The position numbers and the translations under genes were made by a program. The notes under the pieces were generated by a model. It had not been told where the DNA came from. It saw only the letters and a program-made list of their open reading frames with translations, and ran no database searches. Of a DNA stretch of 64,000 nucleotides, positions 23,746-34,088 are shown in pieces. This DNA is from Balanoglossus misakiensis (taxonomy: Eukaryota > Hemichordata): the NCBI GenBank assembly GCA_040954595.2, contig CM082584.2, forward strand, positions 1,984,001-2,048,000, written 5' to 3'. Position 1 is the first letter of the stretch. The number at the start of each line of letters is the position of its first letter.

Positions 23746-24825
23746 TTAATCGAGGCAGCAATCATTGTATGTGTAAGGTGCCTATACACATCCGCTGCCA
23801 TTGCATGTTGTGTACTGCTTGCAATGCGTAGCCGTAGCCTAACCGGGCCGAGTAGTGTTATTTTTTTCATAATCGCATCTCCCCTAGATGAAAAGGTATA
23901 TATGTACATTTATTTTGAATGGAACGGGGGATCCAGAGGCTGACCCAGCAAAGCTGTTTAGATCACAGACATGTATGATTGCAATTCAACCACTGCAATG
24001 TACAGTCTTGCAAACGTAAATGGGTTCCTCTTGTGACGTCACAGAAATGGGCGTGGCCCAAACAGAAGTTTTTTCTCAGGCCCTGAACATTTTTAAATTT
24101 AACATTTATTTATCCATATGAAATAAGTAAAAGGACACCAGCATTTAACACACACGCCCATTTATTATTTATCCTCAAAGTGTGTTTCGAGCTAAGATAT
24201 GCTCTTTAAAGGATAAAAAAATTACACTTAAAAACCCCAAAGAAACCAAAACAGTTCTGAAAGACATTCCCTTTAAACCAAAAAAAGCAATGGAATGAAA
24301 TTGTGCAGAATAAAAAGACGAGTTTTTAAACCCCTTTTAAAACTGTCTATAGATCCAGCATTGTGGATAGAAGGTGAGGTTGATGACACATATTCGTAAC
24401 CACATATTAATTGATCAGTTGATTGTTTTTACACCAAAGTCCTCAATATCCATGGCAATCTCTTTCTAGGAATTTTAACACTCTCTATCATTCTCATTTT
24501 GACAAAATCCCCTGAAACTTGTGTACCCTGTCAGCAAAACTTTGTCTGATTTTTAAAAAAACAGATTACTTTTTCACCCTTGCAAACAAATTTTCAAAGA
24601 TAAAATTTCACATTTGTTAATTTGTTTATATTATGCATAATTATAAATGGAAAAATTCTGAGATAAAATTTCAACAAACATGTGTTCAGTACGAGTGTGC
24701 GGTTGATTTCAAATTTTAAAATGTGTGCAATGGACAGACAGGATGCATGTTTTATTGTAACCATAGCAATATACAATCCCCAAACAGTGTAGCCACAGAA
24801 GAGATCAATATCCACAGTTACATAC

Positions 24826-24948
24826 CTGCACATGCATGGCCATCCTCCAGCACATTGAAGCCTTGTCTGCAAGCGCAGAGATAACTACCATGGGTATTCT
24901 GACAATAGTGTTGACACGCATTTCCACCACTGTGACATTCATTCATAT
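24826..24948 (-). CDS. cbEGF exon type A, copy A1 (intact)
   Basis: Minus-strand exon of 123 bp with a CCTCCAG acceptor, a GTATGT donor and phase 1 at both ends. It reads DMNECHSGGNACQHYCQNTH then GSYLCACRQGF, NVLEDGHACAG. This is one calcium-binding EGF module: D-x-N-E before C1, six cysteines with EGF spacing, and the N-T-x-G-S-Y-x-C core that carries the usual hydroxylation/aromatic signature. Such modules are extracellular and stabilised by calcium (fibrillin, fibulin, Notch, matrilin types). One exon alone does not identify the gene. It has paralogues at 41036-41158 and 45903-46021, both damaged. Confidence 0.85.
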
Positions 24949-24960
24949 CTGGAGGGTAAG

Positions 24961-26076
24961 AGGAAATTAGAAATTATTTACAAGCATTACATTATTCAAG
25001 GTAAGCCTACTCTTGACTACTGGAATCTCACACCAAAGACAACTGGGCTCAGATTATAACAAGATGGGGATAATTTTTCTCAATTTCATCATTTGAGACA
25101 ACATATCCCCAAACTTATGTAGTGTCGACGTAACATTATAACATAGTTATATCACTGTCAGGCATTTGTGTCCTACAGTCAAGGGGTTTTAGACACCTGC
25201 AGTCATTTCGATGGCGTTGGTTTGAATCCCACCAGTGCCAGAAGTGTGAGATGGTCAACTGGACTTGAGGCGTCTTTATTTCTAAGTCTAGGAGCTACAT
25301 GCACCAACTAAGGCCTATACAGTGGCTTCTGGATTGAAGAGAACTCGAAAACACATGCACTCACTTTTATAGGAGTAAACAGGTGTTAAAAATAACATGT
25401 AAATTTTAGAATATTTTGTTTAATAGGATTTGTATTCAAATTCTATTTCTGAGTCTTACACAGTGATGACCTTTTGTCATGCATTGATGTGATGCAACCA
25501 CTCACTAATGCCACACTCTGTACAAATATACATGTTAACCTGAAAACAGACTTCTTCCAACGGTGAAGCAAGTCAGAATTTTGAGGCTGGGAATCATCTA
25601 CGTAGTGCCCAGAGTCAATACTGTCACAGTAGTCCATTTCTTTATGTACCAAATTGTACCAAAACATTGCTATGCATTCATGTTATCATGATCTATGACA
25701 TTAATCAGCAATGTTCTATCATGTTAATTTATTCCTTGTAGTGATATCATATGCCTTTTTCATAAAGAGGGTGCCCTTCCAAGACGCAACCATGAGGCCA
25801 GTTGGTCAAAGAGTAAAAACTTTGTCTTGTGTATCAACACTATAGTTGGGACAGACTTTCGGCAGCCACAATTTATTGTAAGGTCAGTTTTACACGCAAC
25901 TTGTATCATGTATACAACAAAGTAGATGAGCTCGAGCAGTACTCCAACAGTAACCAACTGGCCTCCTTTTTCACATTGTCTGCTTGGAGATGACACCTTA
26001 TTTTGGAAGTGTGCCCTCTTTATGAAAAATTTTATGATTGTGTTACACGTATTACAGACAGAAATCAACACAAGTG
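24961..26076. repeat. Duplicated intron block delta, copy 1
   Basis: Aligns with 41160-42297 and, from about 25560, with 30390-30821. It contains GTTGGTTTGAATCCCACCAG (25210-25230), which resembles a tRNA T-arm/B-box but without a complete tRNA. No exon seen. Confidence 0.7.
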
Positions 26077-26262
26077 CAGTCAAACCTGTCCATTATGGCT
26101 AGTGAAGGGACTTTCCTAAACTGGCCTTTATAGACAGGTGGCCATTATACCTGGTAGAAAAGTCAATTAATGTAGATATAAATTACACAGGGACTAGAAT
26201 AAAGTGGGCACTATATAGAGGTGGCTGTTTAATAGAGGTGGCCAGTCACAGAGGTTTGACTG
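26077..26262. mobile_element. MITE family 'CAGTCAAACCTGTC', copy 1
   Basis: A 186-bp element with inverted ends CAGTCAAACCTGTC / (GA)CAGAGGTTTGACTG, and TA at the right border. Other copies are 30822-31007 (full length), 42298-42445 (cut by a deletion), 47185-47347 and 59289-59449 (about 160 bp). It is non-coding; the ends resemble pogo/Tigger-type MITEs. Confidence 0.8.
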
Positions 26263-26407
26263 TATGTTGATTTGTGTCATGAATAATAGACATTTACCAA
26301 TTATTGAGTGTACAATGTGTAATTTCAGTGTCACATATGTACATGTATTGGACACTTACATTGCACAAATACCTACATCTTACTTTCTCCCAATTGTAGA
26401 TACTCAC

Positions 26408-26517
26408 CGACACATGTTTGTTGATTTCTGTGCAACTTAAATCCTGGTCTGCAACCACACTGGTAACTGGTTGGTGTGTTGTAACATGCTTGTTGGCATG
26501 GTGACCAACCAGCTTGA
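26408..26517 (-). pseudogene. cbEGF exon type D, copy D1 (acceptor deleted)
   Basis: The remnant keeps [19 protein letters not shown] then [17 protein letters not shown], with the second to sixth cysteines and a GTGAGT donor. A 25-bp deletion, visible against D2 and flanked by a GA microhomology, removed the splice acceptor, the calcium-binding D-D-N-E start and C1. The exon can no longer be spliced in normally. Its partner D2 has the reverse lesion: acceptor present, but C2 changed. Confidence 0.85.
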
Positions 26518-26938
26518 AAACACAAATATGATAAATTGTGTTTGAATGAATACATCTGAATTACATGTACAGTTGGCTTTGAAAAAAATATACGACAAGA
26601 GAGCAAAATTGTGTGAAACTTGATAAATATCATCTGGCATATAACTTGGTCATATCATATGTTTATCTGTACCAGTACTGTATACTGATAAACAAACAAT
26701 GTAGTAACCACATTAGAAGCTAGTGTTTTGTTAGCCAAAAATATCACACACGAGACAACAAACTCATTTTTTTCTAAATGTGTAACTTTGGAAATTGCCT
26801 GATAACTTTTATTTATTATTTTTTTTACATGGTGACTCGCTGTAATCTTTGTCACATACAACATGTGTAAGCGCCCTTTTGAGGCAGGAAATCCAAAGCA
26901 ATTGTTGGTCTATCCCCTCCCCACTCAAAAAAACTTAC

Positions 26939-27061
26939 CTAAACAATTGACATGATCTGCACTCAGAGAGAAACCATCATCACCACAACTACAGCTGAAT
27001 CCACCCTCTGCATTTAGACACCCTCCAGCACAAACAGAATCTGAACACTCATTATTCACAT
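26939..27061 (-). CDS. cbEGF exon type C, copy C1 (intact)
   Basis: A 123-bp exon with a TTTTCAG acceptor, a GTAAGT donor and phase 1-1. It reads DVNNECSDSVCAGGCLNAEG then GFSCSCGDDGFSLSADHVN, CLG. All six EGF cysteines are present with the calcium-binding start DVNNE. The short C1-C2-C3 spacing and a 'GDDGF' turn distinguish this type from A, B and D. It lies upstream of D1 in the direction of transcription. It is nearly identical to C2, differing by S/N in the FSC(S/N)C core. Confidence 0.85.
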
Positions 27062-27756
27062 CTGAAAATGGAGAACAAAACATCCATTGTAATTATTCAA
27101 GTCAATACCAATCCTCCCTTCCTTTAAAAATTTCCCTAATGTGAACAAATTCACATGGCTTTGAAATAAAGTATTAACAGTGATACGTCTAATATTTCTA
27201 ACCGACACAACATTTCTAAACTTTGAGTCTCTTTGTGGATTTGTAGAAATGATCTACAAACTGAGCTGTCAGGTCATGGCTGTTTGTGCTTTGGCATGAA
27301 CACATATCCCAGAATGCCCTACAGGGTTGGCAGTGAGATTGATAAACTCTTCACCTAAGATTTCAAACTTGTAATAGATTGTCACACTCCTGGCATGCTG
27401 AGAGTGTTGGATCAGAGTGTGAGAACAAATCAATCCCACATTCTCACTGAATCGAAAGCTGTATATGATGCGAGCGCTGATTGGATGACAAAGAGTTCTT
27501 TAACAACATGTGCTAAATGTTATCCAATGACGCGATACAGAATCTACAATGTGCCAGATGACAGTTCAAGAGTCATTTATTTAACGAATTTGGCTAATTT
27601 GTAGCCGTGTGAGAAATACAATCTCATACACCAAGGACCCAGGATCATATTTCTCACACTCGTCATTGATATTTTGTCCCACATTCGCCTGCAGCTTGTT
27701 TGGGACAGAAAATCCCCAACTCATGTGAGAAATATGACACTTGTACAGTACTATGA
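27062..27756. repeat. Duplicated block epsilon/beta, copy 1
   Basis: Intronic sequence matching 31839-32640 and 42446-43205, including CAGAATGCCCTACAGG and the GAGAAATATGA hairpin repeat, here truncated after about 27735. No exon seen. Confidence 0.7.
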
Positions 27757-30260
27757 ACAGACCAAACACTGTTCAATTCAACTACACAGAACAAACTAAT
27801 AGCAAAGTAACTCATGAAGGAAAACGCTGACAAAATCTACGCCTACCAGTAATTTTAAATCTGTTAACTGCATTTGAATTCATACAAATTAATTGAATAT
27901 CGCCTTTGTGGTTGTCTGATGTCAATTATTTAATTGAAGAGTTGTTGTGTTAGAGTTAACTTGCCTGAATTGCTTGCCTTTCATTCTGACAGTCAATTAT
28001 ATTTTGAGGAAGCAGCTCCCTCTTTTAGATTGAAAATATGAAATATTTAAAATATATGTATTTATTATACATCTGGCACCGAGAACAGTAGAATTTAGCG
28101 TGCACTAAAAAAGCTGTACGGAATAGTACATACGTAACGCGTGTTAAATACGCCCCAAGTTTCAAGGCACCCCAACTCACTTTGTACAGGTATGTGTTGT
28201 TATGCAGACGGTTTCAAGACACCCCCGCTCCAACGCACGTAACAAAAAAGAAAGAAGGCTGCTCACTGTTTCAGCTGAGCGGTTTACGATCGATTGTATC
28301 GGCATTTTGGGCGTTTTAAAAGCCAAGTAACATGCAACACAAGAACTAACGGAGATGTAAGATGTATAATAATAAGGTTATTACAAAAATACCGCAAAGT
28401 ATGCACTCGGACATTAGCGCAGCGCATCACCCTCCGCTACGCGTCGGGAGATACTTGGCGCTAATGTCCTTGTGCATACTTTGCGGTATTTTCGTAATAA
28501 CCTCATATTATATTCCAATTTAAAACACTATATCACAAGTCATCCTTTCACCAGAGGTTGGCCAAACCTTAAGGGAAACTGTGAGTAATTATTAAAGTAT
28601 TAAATTATTAAGTAAAGATATTTGGACTTCCAACTCTTTGGCACAATATTTTTTTAATATAGTAAATGGATAAAATTTTGCTATTTTACACCTAGGGCCA
28701 GTGGGCAAGCATTTAAATATAAGAATGCAAGGTTCTCAAAAGAATGAAAAGTCACTCTTTGTTCCTTTGATTTGTGTATCATTTGATCACTGCAACCATA
28801 CACTTTCATTGTCAAGAAGTGTCAAAACATCCAAAAGTCTATTTATTAAATGTGAGGTGCAAAGCTAGATATGGAGATATTACTAGAAGTGTAGTACAAA
28901 GACAGCAATTAGCAGTCAGGAAATCAAAGACTTGTTTCTTACAAAAAACAACAATAAACCAGCCATGCATGTTGTCAAAAGGACTTTGTACATCACCAAT
29001 TGCAATGCAGACACAATATGAAAGGGAATGCTAAGGATATGGCCTGTTTTCAATATTTTTTACATTCTTGATAGCTGCTGTTATAATATTGCTCAGAAAG
29101 CACTTTATCCAACCCCAAGTGATGTCAGTCAACCACATTAAAACAATACTGTTGATGTTGACAAAATATACCAATGTGGCATGTCACCTGATCAGATTGT
29201 AACTGTCAACAATGATGTCACTTCACACACGAAGAAACAAAAGCATGGCACGTACCATCACTACGATGATGAACTCAAATAAAAAATAGTTTGATACGCT
29301 GTTGAAAATGTCAATGCAAAAAAACCTAATGATTGAGTCCAGTCATACAATATACATCAAGCAACATCGACTGAAAGGTTTCAGAAAGTATTTTCAATAC
29401 ATTGGTTGTTGTTGGTGGTATGCTCAAGGCGTCAGATGAATTCTCCTTGCTGAGTTTGGTGGTCACCTTTCATTGAACAATGATAGGGCAAGTGCTCACA
29501 CACTTCTTCAGTGAATTTCACTGTTTGATTATTTCATCATAAAAACTTGGGCACCACAGTCCTTTGGACAAAAATATTCATGTGTGGTGATTTAAAATCA
29601 ATGTTGCAAGAAGCAGAATTAATCACAGGATTAACGGCTTCTGATTGAAAAATGCTAAATGCTTAATATGCCATATGCCGCACACAGAGTGATCACATTA
29701 GTCAATTGGACCGCTGTTCCAAAGGACTAAAATGATGGCAACGTTTTAATATTATATTTATTTTACAAAACCCTTGCATCTGAGCTTTACTTTAAAGTAC
29801 TTCCATTTACTAGTAGTACAAGTACATATCAGTTAACATTGACAGCTAGGCATGACGTCATAGATGTAGGACTTCAACATTGACATTCGGAACAGTGGGG
29901 GCGCTCTATCATAGTGGGTTTTAATGAACATGTGTATTTAATTTTGTGAATCATATATGTCGATGAAAACTGCATATTTTAACAAACGCTTATAGTTAAT
30001 GCATTTGCAGTATCTAGTCATATTACAGTAATACACCAGACATGTTCTTAACTCAATCAATGTGTGTAAGTTCAATTTCTGACCACACTCAGATTACCCA
30101 AGTCCATGTGACCAACTCTACTTTAAGTATACAGACTTGAGCTCCAGAAAATTAATCACATACAATACTTGAACTGGAGCCACATCCAAAACTTGACTTT
30201 GAGATCTTTTATCAAATGAGTTTTCCTTTTAGAATTAGAATTCCCATGAAATTTTTGTGA
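27757..30260. repeat. Segmental duplication alpha, copy 2
   Basis: Colinear with 13150-15350. It is interrupted by an insertion at about 28072-28515 that the first copy lacks. Confidence 0.8.
28072..28515. mobile_element. Insertion ending in a perfect-stem hairpin
   Basis: Absent from the paralogous position near 13463. Its right part (28369-28508) is an inverted repeat with about 50-bp arms (AAAATACCGCAAAGTATGCA ... TGCATACTTTGCGGTATTTT) around a CCTCCGCTACGCGTCGGGAG loop. It is non-coding and the class is unknown. The hairpin style resembles the one at the end of the Crypton insertion. Confidence 0.6.
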
Positions 30261-30821
30261 CAGGAGAGAAAATTTAAATTGGACACCTGCAATCTGAATA
30301 ATTTCTTCAGTCCCTTTGGTGTTAGACGGGTTTGACTGTACTTGAAAGTGCAGTTGATATACACAACAAAAATGCTAAAAAATATAATTGTAGACAGTCA
30401 GAATTTTGAGGCTGGGAATCATTTACATAGTTCCCAGAGTCAATACTGTCACAGTAGTCCATTTCTCTATGTATCAAATTGTAATAAAACATTGCTATGC
30501 AGTCATGTTACCCTTCCAAGACGCGAACACGAGGCCAGAGTAAAAACTCAATTGTCTTGTGTATCAACACTATAGTTGGGACTGACTTTCGACAGCCACA
30601 TTTTATTGTAAGGTCAGTTTTACACGCAATTTGTATCATGTATACAACAAACTAGATGAGCTCAAGCAGTACTCTGTAACCTACTGGCCTCCTTTTTCAC
30701 ATTGTCTGCTTGGAGATGACACCTTATTTTGGAAGTGTGCCCTCTTTATGAAAACGCCTATAATGTCATGATTCATGAAGTGTTCTGTTACATGTATAAC
30801 AGACAGAAATTAACACAAGTG
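30261..30821. repeat. Duplicated intron block delta, shortened copy
   Basis: From about 30390 it matches 25560-26076, with several small deletions. No coding sequence seen. Confidence 0.6.
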
Positions 30822-31007
30822 CAGTCAAACCTGCCCATTATGGCTAGTGAAGGGACTTTCCTAAACTGGCCTTTATAGACAGGTGGCCATTATACCTGGT
30901 AGAAAAGTCAATTAAAGCGGATGTAAATTACACAGGGACCAGAATAAAGTGGCCACTATATATATGTGGCTGTTTCATAGAGGTGGCCACTCAGACAGGT
31001 TTGACTG
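30822..31007. mobile_element. MITE family 'CAGTCAAACCTGTC', copy 2
   Basis: A 186-bp copy with inverted ends CAGTCAAACCTG(C/T)C ... GACAGGTTTGACTG and TA on the right. It is the same element in the same relative place as 26077-26262, so it predates the duplication. Confidence 0.8.
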
Positions 31008-31158
31008 TATGTTGATTTGTGTCATGAATAGCAGACATTTACCAATGACTGACTGTACAATGTATGATTTCAGTGTCACATATACATGTACATGTATTAG
31101 ACACTTACATAGTACAAACACATACATCTTACTTTCTCTCCAAATTGTAGATACTCAC

Positions 31159-31284
31159 CAACACATATATGTTGATTTCTGTGCAACTTAAATCCTGGTC
31201 TACAACCACACTGGTAACTGGCTGGTGTGTTGTAACATACTTGTTGCCACGGTGACCAACCAGCTTGATCGCACTCATTGTCAT
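31159..31284 (-). pseudogene. cbEGF exon type D, copy D2 (second Cys replaced by Trp)
   Basis: A 126-bp exon with a CCCCACAG acceptor, a GTGAGT donor and phase 1-1. It reads DDNECDQAGWSPWQQVC then [26 protein letters not shown]. The frame and splice sites are intact and the calcium-binding start DDNE is present. C2 has changed to Trp (SPC in D1, SPW here), leaving five cysteines. It would translate, but the module should misfold or leave C4 unpaired. A read error at one base would restore it. Confidence 0.7.
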
Positions 31285-31715
31285 CTGTGGGGAAAACACA
31301 AATATGATAAATTGTGTTTGAATGAATACATCTGAATTACATGTACAGTTGGCTTTGAAAAAAATATACGACAAGAGAGCAAAATTGTGTGAAACTTGAT
31401 AAATATCATCTGGCATATAACTTGGTCATATCATATGTTTATCTGTACCAGTACTGTATACTGATAAACAAACAATGTAGTAACCACATTAGACGCTAGT
31501 GTTTTGTTAGCCAAAAATATCACACACGAGACAACAAACTCATTTTTTTCTAAATGTGTAACTTTGGAAAGTGCCTGATAACTTTTATTTATTTATTTTT
31601 TTACATGGTGACTCGCTGTAATCTTTGCCACTTACAACTTGTGTAAGCGCCCTTTTGAGGCAGGAAATGCAAAGCAATTGTTGGTCTATCCCCTCCCCAC
31701 TCAAAAAAAACTTAC

Positions 31716-31838
31716 CTAAACAATTGACATGATCTGCACTCAGAGAGAAACCATCATCACCACAATTACAGCTGAATCCACCCTCTGCATTGAGACACCC
31801 TCCAGCACAAACAGAATCTGAACACTCATTATTCACAT
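31716..31838 (-). CDS. cbEGF exon type C, copy C2 (intact)
   Basis: A 123-bp exon, phase 1-1, TTTTCAG acceptor and GTAAGT donor. It reads DVNNECSDSVCAGGCLNAEG then GFSCNCGDDGFSLS, ADHVNCLG. All six cysteines and the DVNNE calcium ligands are kept. It is followed in transcription by D2 about 430 bp downstream, the same C-then-D order as C1-D1, so C and D were duplicated as a pair. Confidence 0.85.
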
Positions 31839-32937
31839 CTGAAAATAGAGAACAAAAACATCCATTGTAATTATTCAAGTCAATACCAATCCTCCCTTCC
31901 TTTAAAAATTTCCCTAAAGTGAACAAATTCACATGGCTTTGAAATTAAGTATTAACAGTAATATTTCTAATATTTCTAACAGACACAACTTTTCTAAACT
32001 TTGAGTCTCTTTGTGGATTTGTAGAAATGATTTACAAACTGAGCTGTCAGGTCATAACTGTTTGTGCTTTGGCATGAACACATATCCCAGAATGCCCTAC
32101 AGGGTTGGCAGTGAAATTGATAAACTCTTCACCTAAGATTTCAAACTCGTAGATCTAAATAGATTCTCACACTCCTGGCATGCTGAGAGTGTGGGATCAG
32201 AGTGTGAGAACAAATCAATCCCACATTCTCACTGAATTGAAAGCTTTATATGACGCGATCGCTGATTGGATGACAAAGTGTTCTTTAATAACGTGTGTTA
32301 AATGTTATCCTATGACGCGATACAGAAACTACAACATGCCAGATGACAGTTCAAGAGTCATTTATTCAATGTTTTCAGATGAATTTGGCTAATTTGTGGC
32401 CGTATGAGAAATATAATCTCATACATGAAGGACCTGGGATCATATTTCTCACACTCGTCAGGGATATTTTGTCCAACACTCGCCTGCAGCTTGTTTGGGA
32501 CAGAAAATCCTCAACACATGTGAGAAATATGATCCCAAGTCTTGGGAGTGTGAGATTCCATAAATCTCACAACCTTAGGACCTGGTATAAGATTTCTCAG
32601 ACGAGTTGGGGATATTTTTGCTCGTGTTAGACAAAATATCGCTGCTGAGTGTAAAACATCGCGTTAAGGACACAGTGGTCCCATTCAGGGATAACACAAT
32701 AAAAAAGTCTACACCGGAGTACATATACAGACAGACTGACACACACACATAGAGAAATCAACAGGCAAACACTGACTAAGCCATAAGCTGCCAATGGCAT
32801 GTGTACTGTACACACAGCAAAAAGAACAGCTGGTCTCTGTAACAGATAGCCAGTTATGAAAACATGCAGTTACCAATCACTGTTATTATTGACAAATTGC
32901 ATCCAAGTCCAGACCCAGGCTTGAATACAATGTTTAA
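31839..32937. repeat. Duplicated block epsilon/beta, copy 2
   Basis: Intronic sequence matching 27062-27735, 16640-17340 and 42446-43510, with the GAGAAATATGATCCCA hairpin at about 32430-32545 and the (CA)-bearing dispersed repeat at 32650-32875. No exon seen. Confidence 0.75.
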
Positions 32938-33539
32938 AGCCCCAGTATTTCTCGTGTGTATCCATTTTTCATCATCGAAAAATGCCCGTTTTTCCTGTAC
33001 ATTCATCATGGAATACTACATAATGAAGATAGAAGAAAGGTTTGGGCAACTGCAGCTACATGCAAGCTGTAAATATTTTCCGTAACACTTGAAATGATGC
33101 GCGGGTTTGTTTACAACGGAAATGTTGTACACGTCGATCAGCAAACGTGCCACTTTGACATTTGATGGTCAGACCATTTTCGGATTTGATCTGGTTCCAT
33201 CGACTGATTTCTCCCATAAAGTTATCTTCCCAAAATTTCGCCGAATTAGTGCGCATTTCTTCGCTGAGTCGCTTGATTTGGGGCGACCAAACCTCTTCCG
33301 CATAGATTCACATTGGAGTGCGCATGCGCACTAGTCACGTGTGTCAACAGGAGCCTGACTCACGTGACTTTCTGTCCGGACAGAAAGTTATTCTTCACTC
33401 GTTATATTGTAAATTGTATGAGTTTATGAGCAGAGCTGGGGATGATGACTGTTCGATTCAGTATCAATTATCATCTACTTTTAGAAATTATAGATGCCGT
33501 TTCAAACAAAATTTTGCCCCTACGAGAAATACTGAGGCT
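32938..33539. mobile_element. 602-bp TIR element with TTAA duplication
   Basis: Both paralogous sites (near 17345 and 43511) read ATGTTTAAACA(A)TAAC without interruption. Here TTAA is present at both edges (32934-32937, 33540-33543). The element starts AGCCCCAGTATTTCTCGT and ends with the complement of AGCCTCAGTATTTCTCGT: an 18-bp inverted repeat with one mismatch. A 6-bp TTTAAA duplication is an equally valid reading. The interior is GC-richer than its flanks, has CACGTG and GCGCATGCGCAC sites near 33330-33365, and has no recognisable transposase. Confidence 0.85.
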
Positions 33540-33663
33540 TTAAACAATAACAACATTGCTTACCTAGCTTCACCGAGCTGAACAAGAAATGATGGGTGAC
33601 ACCCAGAATAATATTGAATAAAAACAAAAAATTTTCTATTTTCGTTTCTGTTAGTAAATACTT

Positions 33664-33807
33664 ACCTTTGATCCAACCTATAGCCTAATATATCTCGCCC
33701 TCTAACGACCGCTGAGATAAAAAACTTTCCCCTGATTACGTCATACTCACCGAGTACATATACCACCTGTCCAGCCGTGAATATTCAGTATTGCTCAGCA
33801 CGAGAAA
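33664..33807. repeat. DIRS inverted terminal repeat, left
   Basis: From CTTTGATCCAACCTATAG through CTCGCCCTCTAACGACCGC to TCCAGCCGTGAATATTCAG. It is the near-perfect reverse complement of 39108-39256. The outer 44 bp (33620-33663) are unique to this end but recur in the internal complementary region. Confidence 0.95.
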
Positions 33808-33915
33808 TAACTGCTCAGGCCGAAACTATGCTGCCCGTGCACTGAGGACCCATCCAAAATTTATGAATAATGGAAAAACAGTCACAGGTCAAGTGTGGGG
33901 AGGCGGGTGGGTATC

Positions 33916-34017
33916 TGGTTGGATCAAAGGTAAGTATTTACTAACAGAAACGAAAATAGAAAATTTTTTGTTTTTATGGCATAAATACCATACCTTTGAT
34001 CCAACCTATAGCCTACA
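33916..34017. repeat. DIRS internal complementary region
   Basis: Begins GGTTGGATCAAAGGTAAG, which continues as the exact complement of the left terminus for about 59 bp. It then changes, at a T-run near 33971-33977, to ATGGCATAAATACC, the complement of the right terminus, followed again by CTTTGATCCAACC. In the DIRS1 model such a region templates completion of both ends during circle formation. Confidence 0.95.
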
Positions 34018-34088
34018 GAGTCCCAAGGAACAACTGGCGGTGGGACTTGAACCGAAAAAACAAAATTCCAACAGAAAGAACCAGGCTA

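Larger units (their letters stand above)
17720..24205. mobile_element. 6.5-kb insertion with TTAA target duplication
   Basis: The paralogous introns at 39575-39600 and 43885-43910 read AAGCTTAAAGGATA without a break. Here the same site reads GC-TTAA-AGAGCATATCTT, and 6.5 kb later AAGATATGCTCT-TTAA-AGGATA. TTAA is thus duplicated (17716-17719, 24206-24209) and the ends are 12-bp perfect inverted repeats AGAGCATATCTT. Longer sub-terminal inverted matches also exist (about 17950-18060 with 21710-21810, and GACGTCACAAGAGGAA near 17916 with its complement near 24023). No transposase was recognised. TTAA targets are typical of piggyBac and Kolobok. The interior is a mosaic that includes a LINE remnant and another TTAA-flanked element. 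Confidence 0.75.

Noticed and set aside
17720-24205. Polinton/Maverick because of size and AG start
   Set aside because: Polintons make 6-bp target duplications and carry polymerase, integrase and capsid genes. Here the duplication is TTAA and none of those genes is visible.
25195-25245. tRNA gene around GTTGGTTTGAATCCCACCAG
   Set aside because: Only a T-arm/B-box-like stretch is present; no matching acceptor stem, D-arm or anticodon arm could be folded.
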